This document shows positions 12,673-23,569 of a stretch of DNA of 64,000 bases, one piece after another. This DNA comes from Thamnaconus septentrionalis (Eukaryota > Chordata > Actinopteri > Tetraodontiformes > Monacanthidae), in NCBI GenBank assembly GCA_009823395.1, contig CM020501.1, forward strand, positions 22,755,861 through 22,819,860, given 5' to 3'. Below the pieces are notes generated by a model, which was not told where the DNA came from, made no database searches, and was given only the letters and a program-made list of their open reading frames with translations. The translations under genes were made by a program, and so were the position numbers. Within the stretch, counting starts at the first letter, position 1; each line of letters starts with the position of its first letter.

Positions 12673-14423
12673 GGAAAAACACTGTTATTTGCTGCAGTGC
12701 ATGATTCCACTTTAGCAGCTATCAGATCAGACTGTGTGTGTGTGTGTGTGTGTGTGCGCACGTGCACGTGCACGTGTGTGCAGGTCTGTGTGTCGTGCTC
12801 ACCTCACAGCCTGTGGCGACGTGTCGAAGAAGATGTTCCTGTTGTACTGAGCGTCCGACACGTAGATGGAGGCCAGCTCGAACTCCTGAAAAACAGAAGG
12901 TACAGGGTTTCATTTATTGACTGACTGATTGATTTTTTTCATTGATATTTCTAATTTCTACTTGGTTCCTGACACGGCAGAACATCAGGTGTCACATTGG
13001 AGCCTAAGGGAAGAGAAACTGAAGGCTCGAAACTGACACGGTTCTCACTGCTGGGCCACCTGCAGGTGACCAGAAAAAAACACTGAGGCTCAATCGGGAG
13101 AAAAACGCAAACTATGGCGTGGGCAAACTATGGCCCGGGGGCCATATGTGGCCCGTTAAGCTTATTCATACAGCCCACCAAAGTAAAAGAAATTATAATA
13201 ATAGTAAGTAAGTCATAAAACATCAGTATTTCAACCAGTTTTTTTTTAATGTTTCAAGAATCATTTCAATAAGCAGCAAAATACCGTGGGGGCTTCAAAG
13301 ACATATTTTGTTGGAACTTTGCATTTGTTCATTTTCAGTTGACAATAAAGCAATGTTGTCTACCTATCCCATGATATGTTTTCCTCCTATCAGACGGGTC
13401 AGCTAATCACTCATTCCATCTGTTCCTGTTTCGGCAAATTTTAGAACCCGTTGTGGCCCACCAGTCAAAAGGTTTGCCCACCCATGCACTTACGTGTGTA
13501 CGGAACGACCACTTGTGTGAACTACAGCTTTAGCCGGAGCGAAACGTGTATATATATTTTTCTGATCAATATCGCTGCTCTTCTCGTTTTCATGTTCAGT
13601 TTTGAGTGTCGCGATTTGATCAATCAGTGGCCTGTTAAGTTATCACATCTCCAATATCTTAATGTGTGTCATTGTTGTTTTTTTTTTGTGATGTGTAATT
13701 TATCGCTGCAGTCAAACCATCAGTATGCAGCCAAAAGTCAGAACAGAAATGTCAACTACAAACAACCTGCCGTGGGATCGATAAAAACACAGCATACAAG
13801 TCCAAATAAAACAAAGTTAAAGCAAAGACGTTCTACCCCAATGCCTCAGTTATCACACCCCAACAGTCGGACTTCCCTCTTTGTTTCACCCTACTTCTAG
13901 TTCCTCCGCTCTATCGGTTCCAGCAGCAGTTATTATCTATTCTATTTCAAACCGGGCCCGCCTAAGTCAAATGCAACACTTGCATTACTTGACCCAACTT
14001 TTCAATCATAAAGGCAGTGAAAGGAATGAGTTTGAACACCCACAGTCAGCGCTACCTCCCTGTGGGAAGTGATTATGGAAAATTTAACTTCATCTCCATT
14101 TTTTTCCCCCTTCTTTTTCTTGATCATTTTCTGAGTTCTGTCTTTGTAGTTTTGTTGTCAGGCTGAACCAGAGACAGAGATCGAACTCGATTTGACTGAT
14201 GTGCCATTTCTGTTTGTTTATAGGTTCGTTTTCAATAAATTAAACAAGCTTTAAGTGGCGCTGCAGGGAGAGTGGTGGTGGTGGTGGTGGTAAGGGGTCC
14301 ATTCAGTGCCTCCACCCTGTTAATTAGGCAATTAAGGCAATTAATCTCTAAATTAATCTATCAGAAGCAGGATTTAAAAGACCTGATGGCAGCGGCCATC
14401 ACTTTACTGCTGCGGTCATGTGA

Positions 14424-14472
<49 letters not shown>

Positions 14473-14565
14473 GCACGCACGCACGCACGCACGCACCTCC
14501 CTGGTCCTCTCTGGACTCCCTCCGTTCGGCACCGTCTCTTCTCGGCTCCTCTCCGGTTCCGACAT
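5553..14565 (-). CDS. Two pore channel 3 (TPC3), voltage-gated cation channel
   Basis: Nineteen coding exons (high to low): 14565-14497, 12885-12803, 12628-12514, 12424-12296, 11757-11641, 11490-11372, 11235-11134, 11047-10921, 10797-10593, 9965-9821, 9696-9511, 9424-9360, 9196-9109, 9019-8950, 8496-8277, 7501-7411, 6830-6717, 6621-6518, 5673-5553; about 756 residues if one apparent frameshift near 5654 is allowed. Seen: two six-helix repeats; a first-repeat pore with TTANSPDVM; a second-repeat S4 (LRVLRLLRVVD, about residues 500-510) keeping its arginines; a second filter VVNQW (about 608-612); then FVLEAFFVEYSVEKS. The S4 and post-S6 sequences match TPC3 rather than TPC1 or TPC2. TPC3 proteins are voltage-gated, Na+-conducting channels of plasma or endolysosomal membranes. 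The start ATG (MSEPERSREE) was chosen because its exon ends in a phase-0 GTGCGT donor that fits exon 2. All phases agree except in the last exon. The upstream 14566-14900 is CpG-rich and probably holds the promoter. Confidence 0.92.
5654..5655 (-). other. Apparent 1-nt deletion in last tpcn3 exon
   Basis: Joined in phase from exon 18, the last exon begins (R)YRTVDA and then loses frame. One base later the other frame reads LLQRMFEADLDPED and runs to a stop at 5553-5555. The summed exon length (2270) is also 2 modulo 3. A missing C in the CC at these positions (rc GACGCCTGCTG) explains both. It could be an assembly error, a polymorphism or a real mutation. Confidence 0.6.
5718..5801. repeat. 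(CTG)n and (CAG)n trinucleotide tracts facing each other
   Basis: About 14 CTG units (5718-5760) are followed 13 bases later by about 9 CAG units (5774-5801). The two runs are complementary and could fold into one hairpin. They lie in the last tpcn3 intron, about 45 bases upstream of the final acceptor on the minus strand. Confidence 0.9.
5805..5892. repeat. Palindromic TTTATTGATCCC repeat
   Basis: Two arms, about 5806-5835 and 5849-5880, are near-perfect reverse complements (ATACTTTATTGATCCCAA and TTGGGATCAATAAAGTA) with a 13-base loop. The word recurs at 21215-21250 next to an (AATAG)n tail. This looks like the tail of a common fish interspersed repeat present in inverted orientation. Confidence 0.75.
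6897..7404. mobile_element. Non-autonomous hAT-like element, family H1, copy 2 (in tpcn3 intron 16)
   Basis: It matches copy 1 along its length (ATTATATATGGCCCGC, ACTACAAATCCCAGAATGC, CATATAAAAAGGTTC). It ends GTTTGACACCACTG at 7391-7404, only six bases from tpcn3 exon 16. The left end is degenerate and I could not define a target duplication. Confidence 0.75.
7502..8276 (-). other. U12-type AT-AC intron of tpcn3
   Basis: On the minus strand the intron starts ATATCCTTCC (from 8276) and ends CGCCCAC (to 7502). A perfect U12 branch-site match TTCCTTGAC lies at 7520-7512, its A 11 bases before the intron end. No GT-AG alternative keeps the frame; this junction joins TGGCATG to TTCTCAGC and reads WHVLSSGFASVTH. 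Minor-class AT-AC introns are known at related positions in voltage-gated ion channel genes. Confidence 0.9.
7590..8128 (+). repeat. Interspersed repeat family H2, long copy
   Basis: The copy fills most of the AT-AC intron. It shares with 35150-35585, in the same order and orientation, the words ACTCGCAGTACAAT, CAGTTAGCTGCCATCTTGCAC, AAGAAGAAGGTGGA and AAATCTCCAAAT. No terminal repeats or target duplications were resolved. Confidence 0.7.
8577..8935. repeat. Minisatellite in tpcn3 intron 14
   Basis: Imperfect tandem copies of a roughly 20-30 base motif built from GCTGGATTAGCAGCTGGATG. Units vary in length and order, as in a degenerate minisatellite. Confidence 0.85.
12476..12757. repeat. (GT)n and (CA)n tracts flanking tpcn3 exon 3
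   Basis: Runs at 12476-12501 (GT), 12632-12667 (CA) and 12733-12757 (GT) lie in the introns on both sides of exon 3. Similar runs next to exons occur at 6683-6710, 9788-9814, 10540-10580 and 11500-11523. Confidence 0.9.
13110..13490. mobile_element. hAT-like repeat with TGGGCAAAC ends (tpcn3 intron 1)
   Basis: The left end reads GCGTGGGCAAACTATGGCCC and the right end GGTTTGCCCACCCATGC, forming an inverted terminal repeat. The interior is AT-rich and non-coding. It resembles elements at 19311-19674 and 55552-55912. No clear target duplication was seen. The rest of intron 1, to 14496, holds no exon I can recognise. Confidence 0.65.
14428..14496. repeat. (CA)n/(CGCA)n tract at the first tpcn3 donor
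   Basis: A CA run passes into ACGC units and ends directly at the 5' splice site of tpcn3 exon 1; on the coding strand the donor GTGCGT is itself the first repeat unit. Confidence 0.9.
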
Positions 14566-14900
14566 CTCGTGAACTTCCAGCTGGACCTGCTGGTTGTTTC
14601 GGTCGAGTCGAGTCGAGTCGAGCGGACGGCGCGTGAGTTGGTGCTCGCGCGCGCGTGTGAATGAGTGTGCGGGCTGTCAGCGTACGTCCATCCTCCCCCC
14701 CCCCCCGTTCGTGCTGCTCACAGTCACACTTCGTTCGTCCTCTGTTCAGGACGGGTGGGGGGGGGGGGAGAGGGAGGGGCAGGGGGAGGGGGCAGGAGCG
14801 GCAGTGACGTGGACACTGTTTGGGACCTCCGGTTCCGTCGGAGCAGAACTTGTGTCCGTCTGCCATCGAGTCTGGGCGGAGTGAGACTGAGCGACACAAC
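14566..14900 (-). promoter_or_regulatory. Putative tpcn3 promoter/5' UTR, CpG-rich
   Basis: CpG-rich sequence immediately upstream of the tpcn3 start, with a (GTCGA)n run (14601-14622), a poly-C tract (14694-14706) and G-rich runs near 14755. Position and composition fit a promoter; no TATA box or start site can be assigned. Confidence 0.45.
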
Positions 14901-15104
14901 AACGACAGTAGCAGCAGCAGCAATAACACACACACTCACAGAAACGCACAACTGTTCAGAACAGGATTAACAAACTAAACAAAACAAAATCTTGTGTCTC
15001 ATGTGGGCGTTTACGAGCGTCTTCGCGGACAGAGAATGCAGCACTAGCGTCACGTGACCGCGGAGAAACGGAACACACACACACACACACACCATGGATG
15101 TTTT

Positions 15105-15520
15105 TCTTTTATTCCCCCAGTGGCCAATCAAGGTACTGCAGCAAAGAAAAAAAATCCTATTGGGCCCCAAAAAGCATTTTATTCTACAGACCACAATACA
15201 AAAATAAACGCCTGTAAGACGGCTGACAGGACGATTGTGACCTAAAACGCGTTTCATGGCAAATATTTATATTGCAGATGTTTCAGTTATGTTTTTTTAC
15301 TTTTTAATATAAATTTATATGAAGGCCAGAAAATCACCAGAAAAAAGTTTTGTACTGCCAGCGTGACGTCACGGCGTTGTACGTGCTGCTGTGTCTCGAC
15401 TCGTTCTGATTGGATGATGCGTCTTGATGTATCGCGGGAGTTAAAAGGCAAGGTGTGAGGTACGCATGCTTTATGCGCCCTCTAATGCGAAAGACAAAAA
15501 CGTTTTCGGCGTCTGCCGAT
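15105..15520 (+). repeat. Interspersed repeat family H3, copy 1
   Basis: Shares in order with 18365-18725: CAGTGGCCA, CACAATACAAAAATAAAC, GGCTGACAGGACGA, TTGTACG-GCTG-TGTCTCG and a GCATGCTTTATG-like word. A reverse copy is at 63345-63670, and partial copies lie near 42665 and 46000. No coding capacity is visible. It lies between tpcn3 and pgap4. Confidence 0.7.
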
Positions 15521-15550
15521 TTTGGAGTCATATTGGAGTCCGGTGGCCTG

Positions 15551-15551
<1 letters not shown>

Positions 15552-15609
<58 letters not shown>
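15552..15609. repeat. (CA)n microsatellite
   Basis: An uninterrupted CA run of about 29 units. Confidence 0.97.
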
Positions 15610-15610
<1 letters not shown>

Positions 15611-15893
15611 CGGCCGAGAGAAAGTGGGGGCGTCACTCCCCATCGCGTTGGTTTGTTTATCACGGTGACGTCACGACTGCAAACATCTCGTGTCTTCTCT
15701 CGCACTCCTTTAAGCTCTGCTGCCCCCTACTGGTCACTCTGTCGATCTACGTGGGGAGTGAAAAGGTCAGGCCACGTCTCACAGCCGCACCGCCACCTCC
15801 TGGCCAGGAAATGTCATGGCTGTCTGGATTCTCTTCAGAAGAGGAAGAAGAAGAGTGAAGTGAATTGTTAAGAATAAGTGTGGCTGTTCCACT

Positions 15894-15899
15894 TTTATT
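15894..15899 (-). terminator. Candidate pgap4 polyadenylation signal
   Basis: AATAAA on the minus strand, about 0.9 kb downstream of the pgap4 stop. It is the nearest canonical hexamer I noticed outside the TA repeat. Use is inferred from position only. Confidence 0.35.
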
Positions 15900-16534
15900 G
15901 GATACATTTTATCTCCAAAAGTGACAAAAACACTGCAGAAGTAAACTGAGCTTTGAAAAATCAAACAGAAAAGGTGCTAAACAAAAAAGTCATTTTTAAA
16001 ATGCAAACGTCTCAGAAAAAATCCAGCATTACAGTTGAAACCAAGAGTTTACCAGCAGATCAGATCTTTTCACATATACTTGAGAAAGAAAATCCGAATT
16101 TTCTGTCTTACAGCTGTGATGAATCTGAGATCAGTTCAGCTCATTGATTCCCATGAAGAAGGCAAACTTTTGCTCCGCCTTCATCATCATCATCATCATC
16201 ACTGTCATCACTTTCAGCAGAATTGACAGAAGCACAAACTGATGTCATTGCAATTAGCCCCGCCCCCCACACGACAGCAGACTTCACTTAAGAAGAAAAA
16301 AAAATCGGTCAGGTCACCTGACACTAATAACAGACGGGAGGAGTGTAGAGGGGGCATGGCAGTGCTCCTCCCTCTTTCAGACTGTACAGCAACACACAGG
16401 TGAGGGGTGCCCCCTGGTGGCTGGACAACCTTACAAAAAATGATAAACGTTTTAGCATATATATAAAACAAGCTATATATAAATATATATATAAAAACAA
16501 CCTATACATAAAATAAAGATATATGGTGCAGCGG

Positions 16535-16704
<170 letters not shown>

Positions 16705-16806
16705 CTCCAGCACCAGCACCCCCCCCCGTCAGGATGGGTCCAGCATGATGAGAACAGGTTTGGCAGTAGCCGCTGTGGTAGCAGGACGGGAGTCAGAGGT
16801 CAGAGG

Positions 16807-18012
16807 TCAGAGCAGCTTGGGCCGAGCGGGGTTGGGCCTGACGGAGGAGAAGGCCCCAATGTGTGTGACCAGGTTGGGCTCCACACTGTGGGCGCGCTCC
16901 CCCGGCACGCTGCGGGCCAGCCGGTACAGCACCAGGTCCTTGGCGTTGCCCTTGGCGCAGGCGGCGGCCTCCAGGTAGCGGGCGGCCCGCAGCGAGGCGT
17001 TGCCCGGGAAGAGCATGGCGGGCGTGCAGCACTCGGTGGCGGGCGAGACGGCGTAGAGCTGCGGCGACAGGCGCCGCAGCTCCAGCAGGTAGTGGCGGCC
17101 CAGCAGCTCGGCCGCCGCCATCAGGTAGAGGGTGAAGAAGAGCAGGTGGCCCGGCGACAGCGTGAAGGCCAGCGAGCAGGGTCCGCAGCGGGGCAGCACC
17201 AGCAGCACCAGCATCCCGCCCACCGCGCCCAGCCCCACCCACTCCAGCAGCCGGTACGGCTCCGGGTTCCAGTAGCGCTGCAGCCGCTCCGGGTGGTACA
17301 GCTTGATGTAGAGGGTGCGGCGGGCGAAGCGGCGCGACAGCAGCTGTCTCACCACGGGGAAGAAGTCGGGCCTGGGCAGGGCGTCGTCCTCCAGCACCAG
17401 CAGGTGGCGGGGCGTGGCCAGCGCCCAGGACGCCCGCAGGCAGAACACGTAGTCCCGCTTCTCGCGCTCAAAGATGTTGAGCGGCTCGCTCGGCCCACTA
17501 TCGTCCTCTCGCAGGGGGGGGCGCCGCACCACCCGAAAGTGCTTCTCCAGGAGGCGAGCGTCGGGGTTGTCCCGGGCGTCGGGCTCCACGTCGCACAGCA
17601 GCACCTCGGCGCAGCGCCGGCCGCCACAAGCCGCGGCGCCCGCCACGGCCGCCGCACTCAGCTGCCGCATCAGCTGCAGCAGGTAGTGGAAGTCCCGCCC
17701 CTCCCTGCGGCCCGTGGTGACCACGGTGACCAGCAGCTCGGCCGCGGGCGCCACCTGGGCGAAGGAGGGCGAGGCCGGGGCGGCGCTCTGCCAGTGGCGC
17801 AGGGCGTCGCCACCCAGCCGCAGGCTCTCCCGCAGGGTGTCCTCGCTCATGGTGTTCAGGTAGAGCGGCCGCAGGAAGTAGTAGGAGTAGAGCAGCCGGT
17901 GGCCAATCAGGGGCAGCAGCACGCAGAAGGTGACGGCCGTCAGCGTTAGCGCCTGCGTGGCGGCGCTCGACCACTGCAGGTGGCGACTGAGGAGCGAGCG
18001 CCATCGAGACAT
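16807..18012 (-). CDS. Post-GPI attachment to proteins factor 4 (PGAP4/TMEM246)
   Basis: A single uninterrupted frame of 401 residues; mammalian PGAP4 is about 403 residues and its coding region is also in one exon. PGAP4 is the Golgi N-acetylgalactosaminyltransferase that adds the side chain to the GPI anchor. Seen: an N-terminal membrane segment (about 22-45) followed by [13 protein letters not shown]; the acidic catalytic-type motif VLEDDALP near residue 205; [12 protein letters not shown]; a pair of hydrophobic segments inside the enzyme domain (about 258-315), a family hallmark; then [11 protein letters not shown] and the C-terminal [15 protein letters not shown]. Codon third positions are extremely G/C-rich, so the antisense strand is also open. 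An acceptor-like CTGTCTGCAG about 60 bases upstream of the ATG suggests a separate 5' non-coding exon, perhaps in the CpG-rich stretch near 20600-20900. Confidence 0.93.
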   Translation of the reverse strand: MSRWRSLLSRHLQWSSAATQALTLTAVTFCVLLPLIGHRLLYSYYFLRPLYLNTMSEDTLRESLRLGGDALRHWQSAAPASPSFAQVAPAAELLVTVVTTGRREGRDFHYLLQLMRQLSAAAVAGAAACGGRRCAEVLLCDVEPDARDNPDARLLEKHFRVVRRPPLREDDSGPSEPLNIFEREKRDYVFCLRASWALATPRHLLVLEDDALPRPDFFPVVRQLLSRRFARRTLYIKLYHPERLQRYWNPEPYRLLEWVGLGAVGGMLVLLVLPRCGPCSLAFTLSPGHLLFFTLYLMAAAELLGRHYLLELRRLSPQLYAVSPATECCTPAMLFPGNASLRAARYLEAAACAKGNAKDLVLYRLARSVPGERAHSVEPNLVTHIGAFSSVRPNPARPKLL

Positions 18013-18364
18013 CGGGGTGGAGCGGCCGGGAGCCTCGCTGCCCCCTGCTGCTGTGGAGGAGTCAGTGCTGCAGACAGAGAGAGAGTGAGAGAGAGAGAGG
18101 AAGAGAGAAAGTTGTCATGGATGCATTACAATAGAATCGAATAGAATAGAACGCCTTAATTAATCCCACATTCAGGATATTTGCATATCCACAGCAACAA
18201 TGTCTTGCAAAGAGAAGGAAATTATATTAATTAAAAAAAATACAGAAATAAAAACAAAATAAAATATTTACATAGTAACAAAGGAAAAATAATAATTAAC
18301 AATTGGATTATTATTGGATTATTAACAAGAACTGGATACCAGACTAACAATAAGGCGGCACATC

Positions 18365-18725
18365 AGTTTTTTTCAGTGGCCACTTCAGGTACTGTTGGCA
18401 AAATCTAATGTGGCCAAAGATGCATTTTTCCCCACAGACTATAATACAAAAATAAACCACTGTAAACTGGCTGACAGGACGACCTTTGACCTGAAACAAA
18501 GTTCAAAATAAATCTTTATATTGTAGCTTTTTTAATCGTGGTCTTTAAATCTTTCCCCAGATTAAGAGGTTTTTTTGTGTTGTACGCTGCTTTGTCTCGG
18601 CTCGCTCTGATTGGTTGACTCATCCGCATGCGTCATGCAAGTTACAAAGGCATGATGGGAAGTGAGACTACTGCACATGCTTTATGGGTCATGTAATACA
18701 AAAGTAAACCCTAAAATGTTTTGGG
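18365..18725 (+). repeat. Interspersed repeat family H3, copy 2
   Basis: Same orientation and word order as 15105-15520 (CAGTGGCCAC, TATAATACAAAAATAAACC, GGCTGACAGGACGA, GCTCTGATTGGTTGA, CACATGCTTTATG). It lies upstream of pgap4. Confidence 0.7.
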
Positions 18726-18824
18726 CCACCTCATTGAAATGCCCAGGCAGGCATATTGCATGTGGGGGTATACGGGGGGGGAGAGGGGGAGGGGGTGACG
18801 TCAATCCACAGCTGTTTCAACTCC

Positions 18825-19215
18825 TAAAATAGACTTAGACTTAGACTTTCTTTATTGTCAATTGAGAAAAGAACACAGCAGTGATTCCTTCCACAACGAA
18901 ATGTCGTTGTACAAACCGGAGTACAGCACTCATTCTTACAGTCAGCGTACAAGCTGAGTCAAATATAAAAATATGAGATATCTGGACGTAGAACATTGAT
19001 GTAGCAAAATAAATAGACTAAAATATAAATAGTATAAATAGTATAAACAGTATAAACAGCGACCAGGTGGTGGGGTATAAACAATATAAAGAGAATAGAC
19101 AGAATAAACAGTGACCAGGTGGTGGGGTATATTAATGGGCAGAGCTTGAGCTTCCTGCACACGCTGGTGTGTCAAGAACAACCGCAGCTTCTTCTGAAGC
19201 AGAGACAGCACGCTG
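18825..19215 (+). repeat. Fish interspersed repeat with TTTATTGTCAATTG
   Basis: Starts with three TTAGAC words and a CTTTCTTTATTGTCAATTG motif. It contains CCACAACGAAATGTCGTTGTAC and two copies of GACCAGGTGGTGGGGTAT (about 19060 and 19113). This looks like a common fish retroposon tail; I cannot name the family. Confidence 0.6.
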
Positions 19216-19310
19216 CAACCCATCAGCTGCTCTCATTTCCTTCATTGCCAACCAATAAAGTTTCACTCATCGATCACCTGACCTCTGACATGACTGTTAA
19301 CCTTCTAGTC

Positions 19311-19674
19311 CTGGGGTCGGCAAACTTTTTGACTGGTGGAGCCACAATGGGCTCTACAATTTGACAGGGGGTTGAAAGGAAGTATTTTTGGTGACCCACC
19401 TCATAGGAGAAAAAAGTATGAAGGGTCCGGAGGATAGGATAGAAAATACATCACGTAGCTTTAATGTCAATTGAAAATGAACAGAAGCAAAGTTAGAAAG
19501 TTACATAGCCCCGTGGTATTTAGCTGTTTATTGAAATGACTCTGAAAACACTGAAAAAATTGCTGAAATTCAGCTATTTTATGACATATTGACAATTAAT
19601 ATAATTTTGGCGGGTCAGATTAAAAAGTTAAATGGGCCACATATGGTCCCCAGGCCTTAGTTTGTCAATGCCTG
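19311..19674 (+). mobile_element. hAT-like non-autonomous element with CGGCAAACTTTTTGAC end
   Basis: Starts CTGGGGTCGGCAAACTTTTTG and ends TTAGTTTGTCAATGCCTG. It is flanked by TTCTAGTC (19303-19310) and TTCTAATC (19675-19682), an 8-bp target duplication with one mismatch. The interior (GAAATGACTCTGAAAACACTG) matches the element at 55552-55912. Confidence 0.75.
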
Positions 19675-20490
19675 TTCTAATCCCATTAAAAAAAAATTTT
19701 TTTAAAGACTTCATATTTCCTCCACAGAATTACATTTTTGTTTGACGAGTTCAGCAGAAGCTGAGATGTTTTATTCGGAAACAACAAAAACATGCTCAGC
19801 TATAACAGAAGCATTCTAGAAAATTGTTCAGCAGCTGCTGTTTCCGGCTGAGCACTATTTCCAATTCCCAATTTCCCAATAAAATATCACAACCCAATAC
19901 ATTCATATCAGACAAAAACTGTGTTGAAGGTTGAAGTCTCCTCTGTTTTAAGTGGAAGTTGACGTTACGTTTCGGAATTACTTTTTTCACTGACAAGAAA
20001 ATGGTGAATTTTCATGAAAAAAAGAAGAACTTGTGGAGGGGAAATTTTCATTTATTTCTTTAATTGTTTTTGTCAGCCACAATTTTGGACTTGTTTCACA
20101 CTGGTGTAATTTTAAACGAAACAGAAATTTTGTTTCGTGGCAGAGGGCTCAAAACATTTTTACATCAAAGTCAAGAGAGGAACTAAAAGTTTTAGAGCTA
20201 AGGTTTATTTTCTTTGTTAAAAAAAGAAGCTATGTAAAAAAAAAAAAAAAAACAGAATAGAAATTTTTAGGCTAAATAAATACATCTAAAACTGACTGCA
20301 TTGGCTACTGTTGCGATATCACAAACAGGACATAAAAAGTCCCAAATCAGGGCCAGAGAGTTTACTATAGAAATAGAACAAAGACTACACAAATGGCCAT
20401 AAAAGGGCAAAAAACGAACAGTCTTGGTGTGAGAGGTTCACGATTCACGCAATCCTGTTGGGAAACTTGACACTGGCTCTGCTGCTCTAT

Positions 20491-20494
<4 letters not shown>

Positions 20495-20582
<88 letters not shown>
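20495..20582. repeat. (CA)n microsatellite
   Basis: About 44 uninterrupted CA units, the longest pure CA run in the window. Confidence 0.97.
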
Positions 20583-20586
<4 letters not shown>

Positions 20587-20900
20587 GCCCGTCCGTTATT
20601 TCGCGCGTGGCGGCCGGATACAGGGAAGCGTGCCGCGTTCCGCGCACGCGGAGGTGACACGAGGCTAATAAGAAGGCGGACGGCAGAGCAACGGGCGGCT
20701 AACAGGCGGCTAACAGCTGAAAAAAGCCTCGAAGAAGAGGAGGAGGAGGAGGAGGAACACTCACGAAGCCGAGTTGAAGCAGCGGTCTCCACAGCACAGC
20801 TGTGACGTCACGGCTCGTCTTTTCCGCAGCTGGTCCTGTAATGCTGCGAGTAGACGCGCAGGGACACCTCGCCACCGGGCAGCAGCAGGGGGCGCTGCGG
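20583..20900. promoter_or_regulatory. CpG-rich candidate promoter with a CRE
   Basis: CpG-rich sequence with GCGCACGCGG-type words and a perfect palindromic cAMP response element TGACGTCA at 20803-20810. It lies 2.6 kb upstream of the pgap4 ATG on the side expected for that gene's first exon, but could also serve an unseen plus-strand transcript. Confidence 0.35.
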
Positions 20901-21877
20901 CGCGCACTCAGTGCTGTTGTTATGGGTTTTTGTATTTACCAAACAGTTTGTCTTTACAAAACTGACAAACATCACGTGCAAGACAGAGAGAAAAGATGCG
21001 GTGTGATGGAAGGTGAGAAGGAAAGAACCAAGTGGATCCAGAACAATTCTTTAGTGGCCTTTCTTTCATCTCAACCCGTGCATGGGCCGAGGGCTTCGTC
21101 AGGAGACCGCTGGGACTGTCCTCAAGCCCACGGAGCGCAGGAGAAATAGAATATGCAGAATGAATGAGTGAAATTAAAATCACGGAGCTTGGATTACATT
21201 ACAATATAGAATAGAATAGATGTACTTTATTGATCTCAAATTGAGAAAGTTTGCTGTTGCAGCACTAAAAATAAGTAAGTAAGCAAATAAATAAAGTAAT
21301 TACAAGAAACATTCAAGTGAATGTATATGCGACAAAAAATGAGCAGACGTGCAAAAGAAAACGAGCAGATATGCATATTATTTAAATTTGTTTCTGTCAA
21401 AAGTCGGCATTGGCATTGGTTGAGTTTCCAGCTTGTTTATGAACCAAAAATACTCAACTTGACTTAATTTGTATTCCAAAAGGGCAAAAATAAAAAACGA
21501 AAACAAAACAAAAGAGGGACGCGGAAAATAAACACAGCGACTGAACAACCTCAAGCAACAGACACGCAACAGATTAGTCCCGGTTCCAGTCGGTGTTAAT
21601 TTGCGTTTCTAGTAACGATTAACCACTGGAGCGTCAAACGGGTTGCTTTGTACACACAGAGAACAAGCAGGAAGTAACCTGAGGAAAATGTGACAAATGT
21701 AACGCATGACAAGGGTGTATGCAGGGCGCAATATGACAGTGCCCGACCAAGTCGAAGAGCACGGTTCACTTGACGTGTGCGAGCACGCCGTAACCTGCAC
21801 CGGCACGGCACGGCACGGCACGATTCTTTGGCATAGGGAGCAGTGAAGGAGGAGGCGAGGCTACAGTTGGCTCTAAC

Positions 21878-21915
<38 letters not shown>

Positions 21916-23527
21916 CCAATAAATAAACAAACAAATAAGTAAATACAAAATAGACTCACTTTGGCCGGTCGTAGTTTGTTGCTCGCCGGTGGTCAGATGT
22001 GGTCACAGCCAGTCGTCCCAGGTGTGGAGGAAGCACTGGGATCAAGGTCTCGTCCTACTGTAGGAGGCGTGGCAGAGGCGAGGCAGAGGCGAGGCAGTGT
22101 CTTTGAATATTTCACCACAACCCGACTTCAATGTACTCTGCATTCGCAACATAAAGCTGTCTTCCTCTTCACTCCGGTGGCAGATAATTAATTTTTTGGC
22201 AATAATTATAATATCTAGAGGTCTATATAATATACACCACTGGAAACCACCCCTTGAGTCAGTAGTTGCCTACGTGATCCGCAGGTATACGCCGTATAAC
22301 CACTAGAAAAGGTTTCCCGAATTACCGTACACCCACCAAAAAATGCGCAAAGATACGGATCAGTATATTTTTTTGACACAATGTTCACTTTCCCGTTTAA
22401 GAATGTGATTAAGAGGACGTTATGTATATATATATAAAGTGTGTTAATTATTTATTTTTATTTATTTTAACACATTTGTCTTGTGACTGCTGTTTGTCAG
22501 TTAATTAAAGTCCAGCTGTAGATGGTTACCATATATCTTGTGTTGCTTACAATAAATCTACATTTAAACAATACATAATCAGTCTTTCACGTTCTCACTT
22601 ATATGTGGATGCATAATTGTTAGGTTTAAAACCTCAAAGTAGGAAAGGAACACACAGGAGTCAAGTATATCTTACTCGCGAGGAGAGCAGTGACGGCAAG
22701 CTACCTCAGTTACGTTCCATCCACCCCACTCTGAAGCGCTGCCGACTGCAAACCTCCTTTTTATTATCATCAAATGGAGCAGTCCCTGATTACATAGTTT
22801 AGGTTATTTAAAGTTGACATATGCGCGAGACAGCACTCAGACATCACACCTCCTCCTTACTAGAAGGTCAAGACATCGTGCTTTCTTCTAAACAGGAGGT
22901 CATGAAAAGTTCTTCTGCTTTAGGTGTTAAATCAACAGGAAACGATCTTTTAGCTGAAGCATATTATGAGATAAAATACAAAACATCTTCATTTTTCCAA
23001 CAATAATTCATGCTTTACTAAGCATGGTGGTTCTTGTTTTGTGTTGGTTTGAAGTAGCTGCGGCCAGACAGATGTCTGCCTCTCTCACCGCCTGCACTGG
23101 TTCTCGACCCTGGACTGCCCAACCTCCCCGCTTCAATAAACATCTTAAACTGCATCAGTGGTTGTCGTGCATTTGAGTCCACCAACACCTGACACAGGTT
23201 CATCAGCATTCTCTCAAGCAGCGTACAAAGATTTGATTGTTATGATTTATGCAATGACCTAATTGGCATAAAGCAGGTATCCTATGCCTAACACATCTGG
23301 AGACAGCTTACAGAGCTCCTCCCACCTCCTCGGTGTCACACCGGTGATCCAGACCAGGCTGAACCAAGCCAGTGACAATCAAGTCAAGACAAATTTTACT
23401 TATGGAGCTCATTTTAATGCACAAGGAAAACTCAATGTTCTTCACAAATAAATCAGGTTAAAAAAAATGCAATTACAAGTGCAATTGTACAATACAAACA
23501 ATGAAAACACAGACAAACACACACACA

Positions 23528-23569
<42 letters not shown>

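Noticed and set aside
13451..13900. 149-codon plus-strand frame in tpcn3 intron 1
   Set aside because: It begins inside the end of a hAT-like repeat and has no recognisable motif.
5553..14565. Assignment of the channel to TPC1 or TPC2
   Set aside because: TPC1 has a different post-S6 sequence (EAFVFRMNY) and TPC2 lacks the arginine pattern LRVLRLLRVVD; both segments here fit TPC3.
16861..17949. 362-codon open frame on the plus strand opposite pgap4
   Set aside because: It is the antisense of a coding exon with very G/C-rich third positions, which removes stops on the other strand. Its residues (Gln/Arg/His/Gly-rich) resemble no family.
22615..23200. Solo LTR of a retrovirus-like element
   Set aside because: AATAAA and a possible end are visible, but there is no second LTR, no primer-binding site I can identify and no target duplication.
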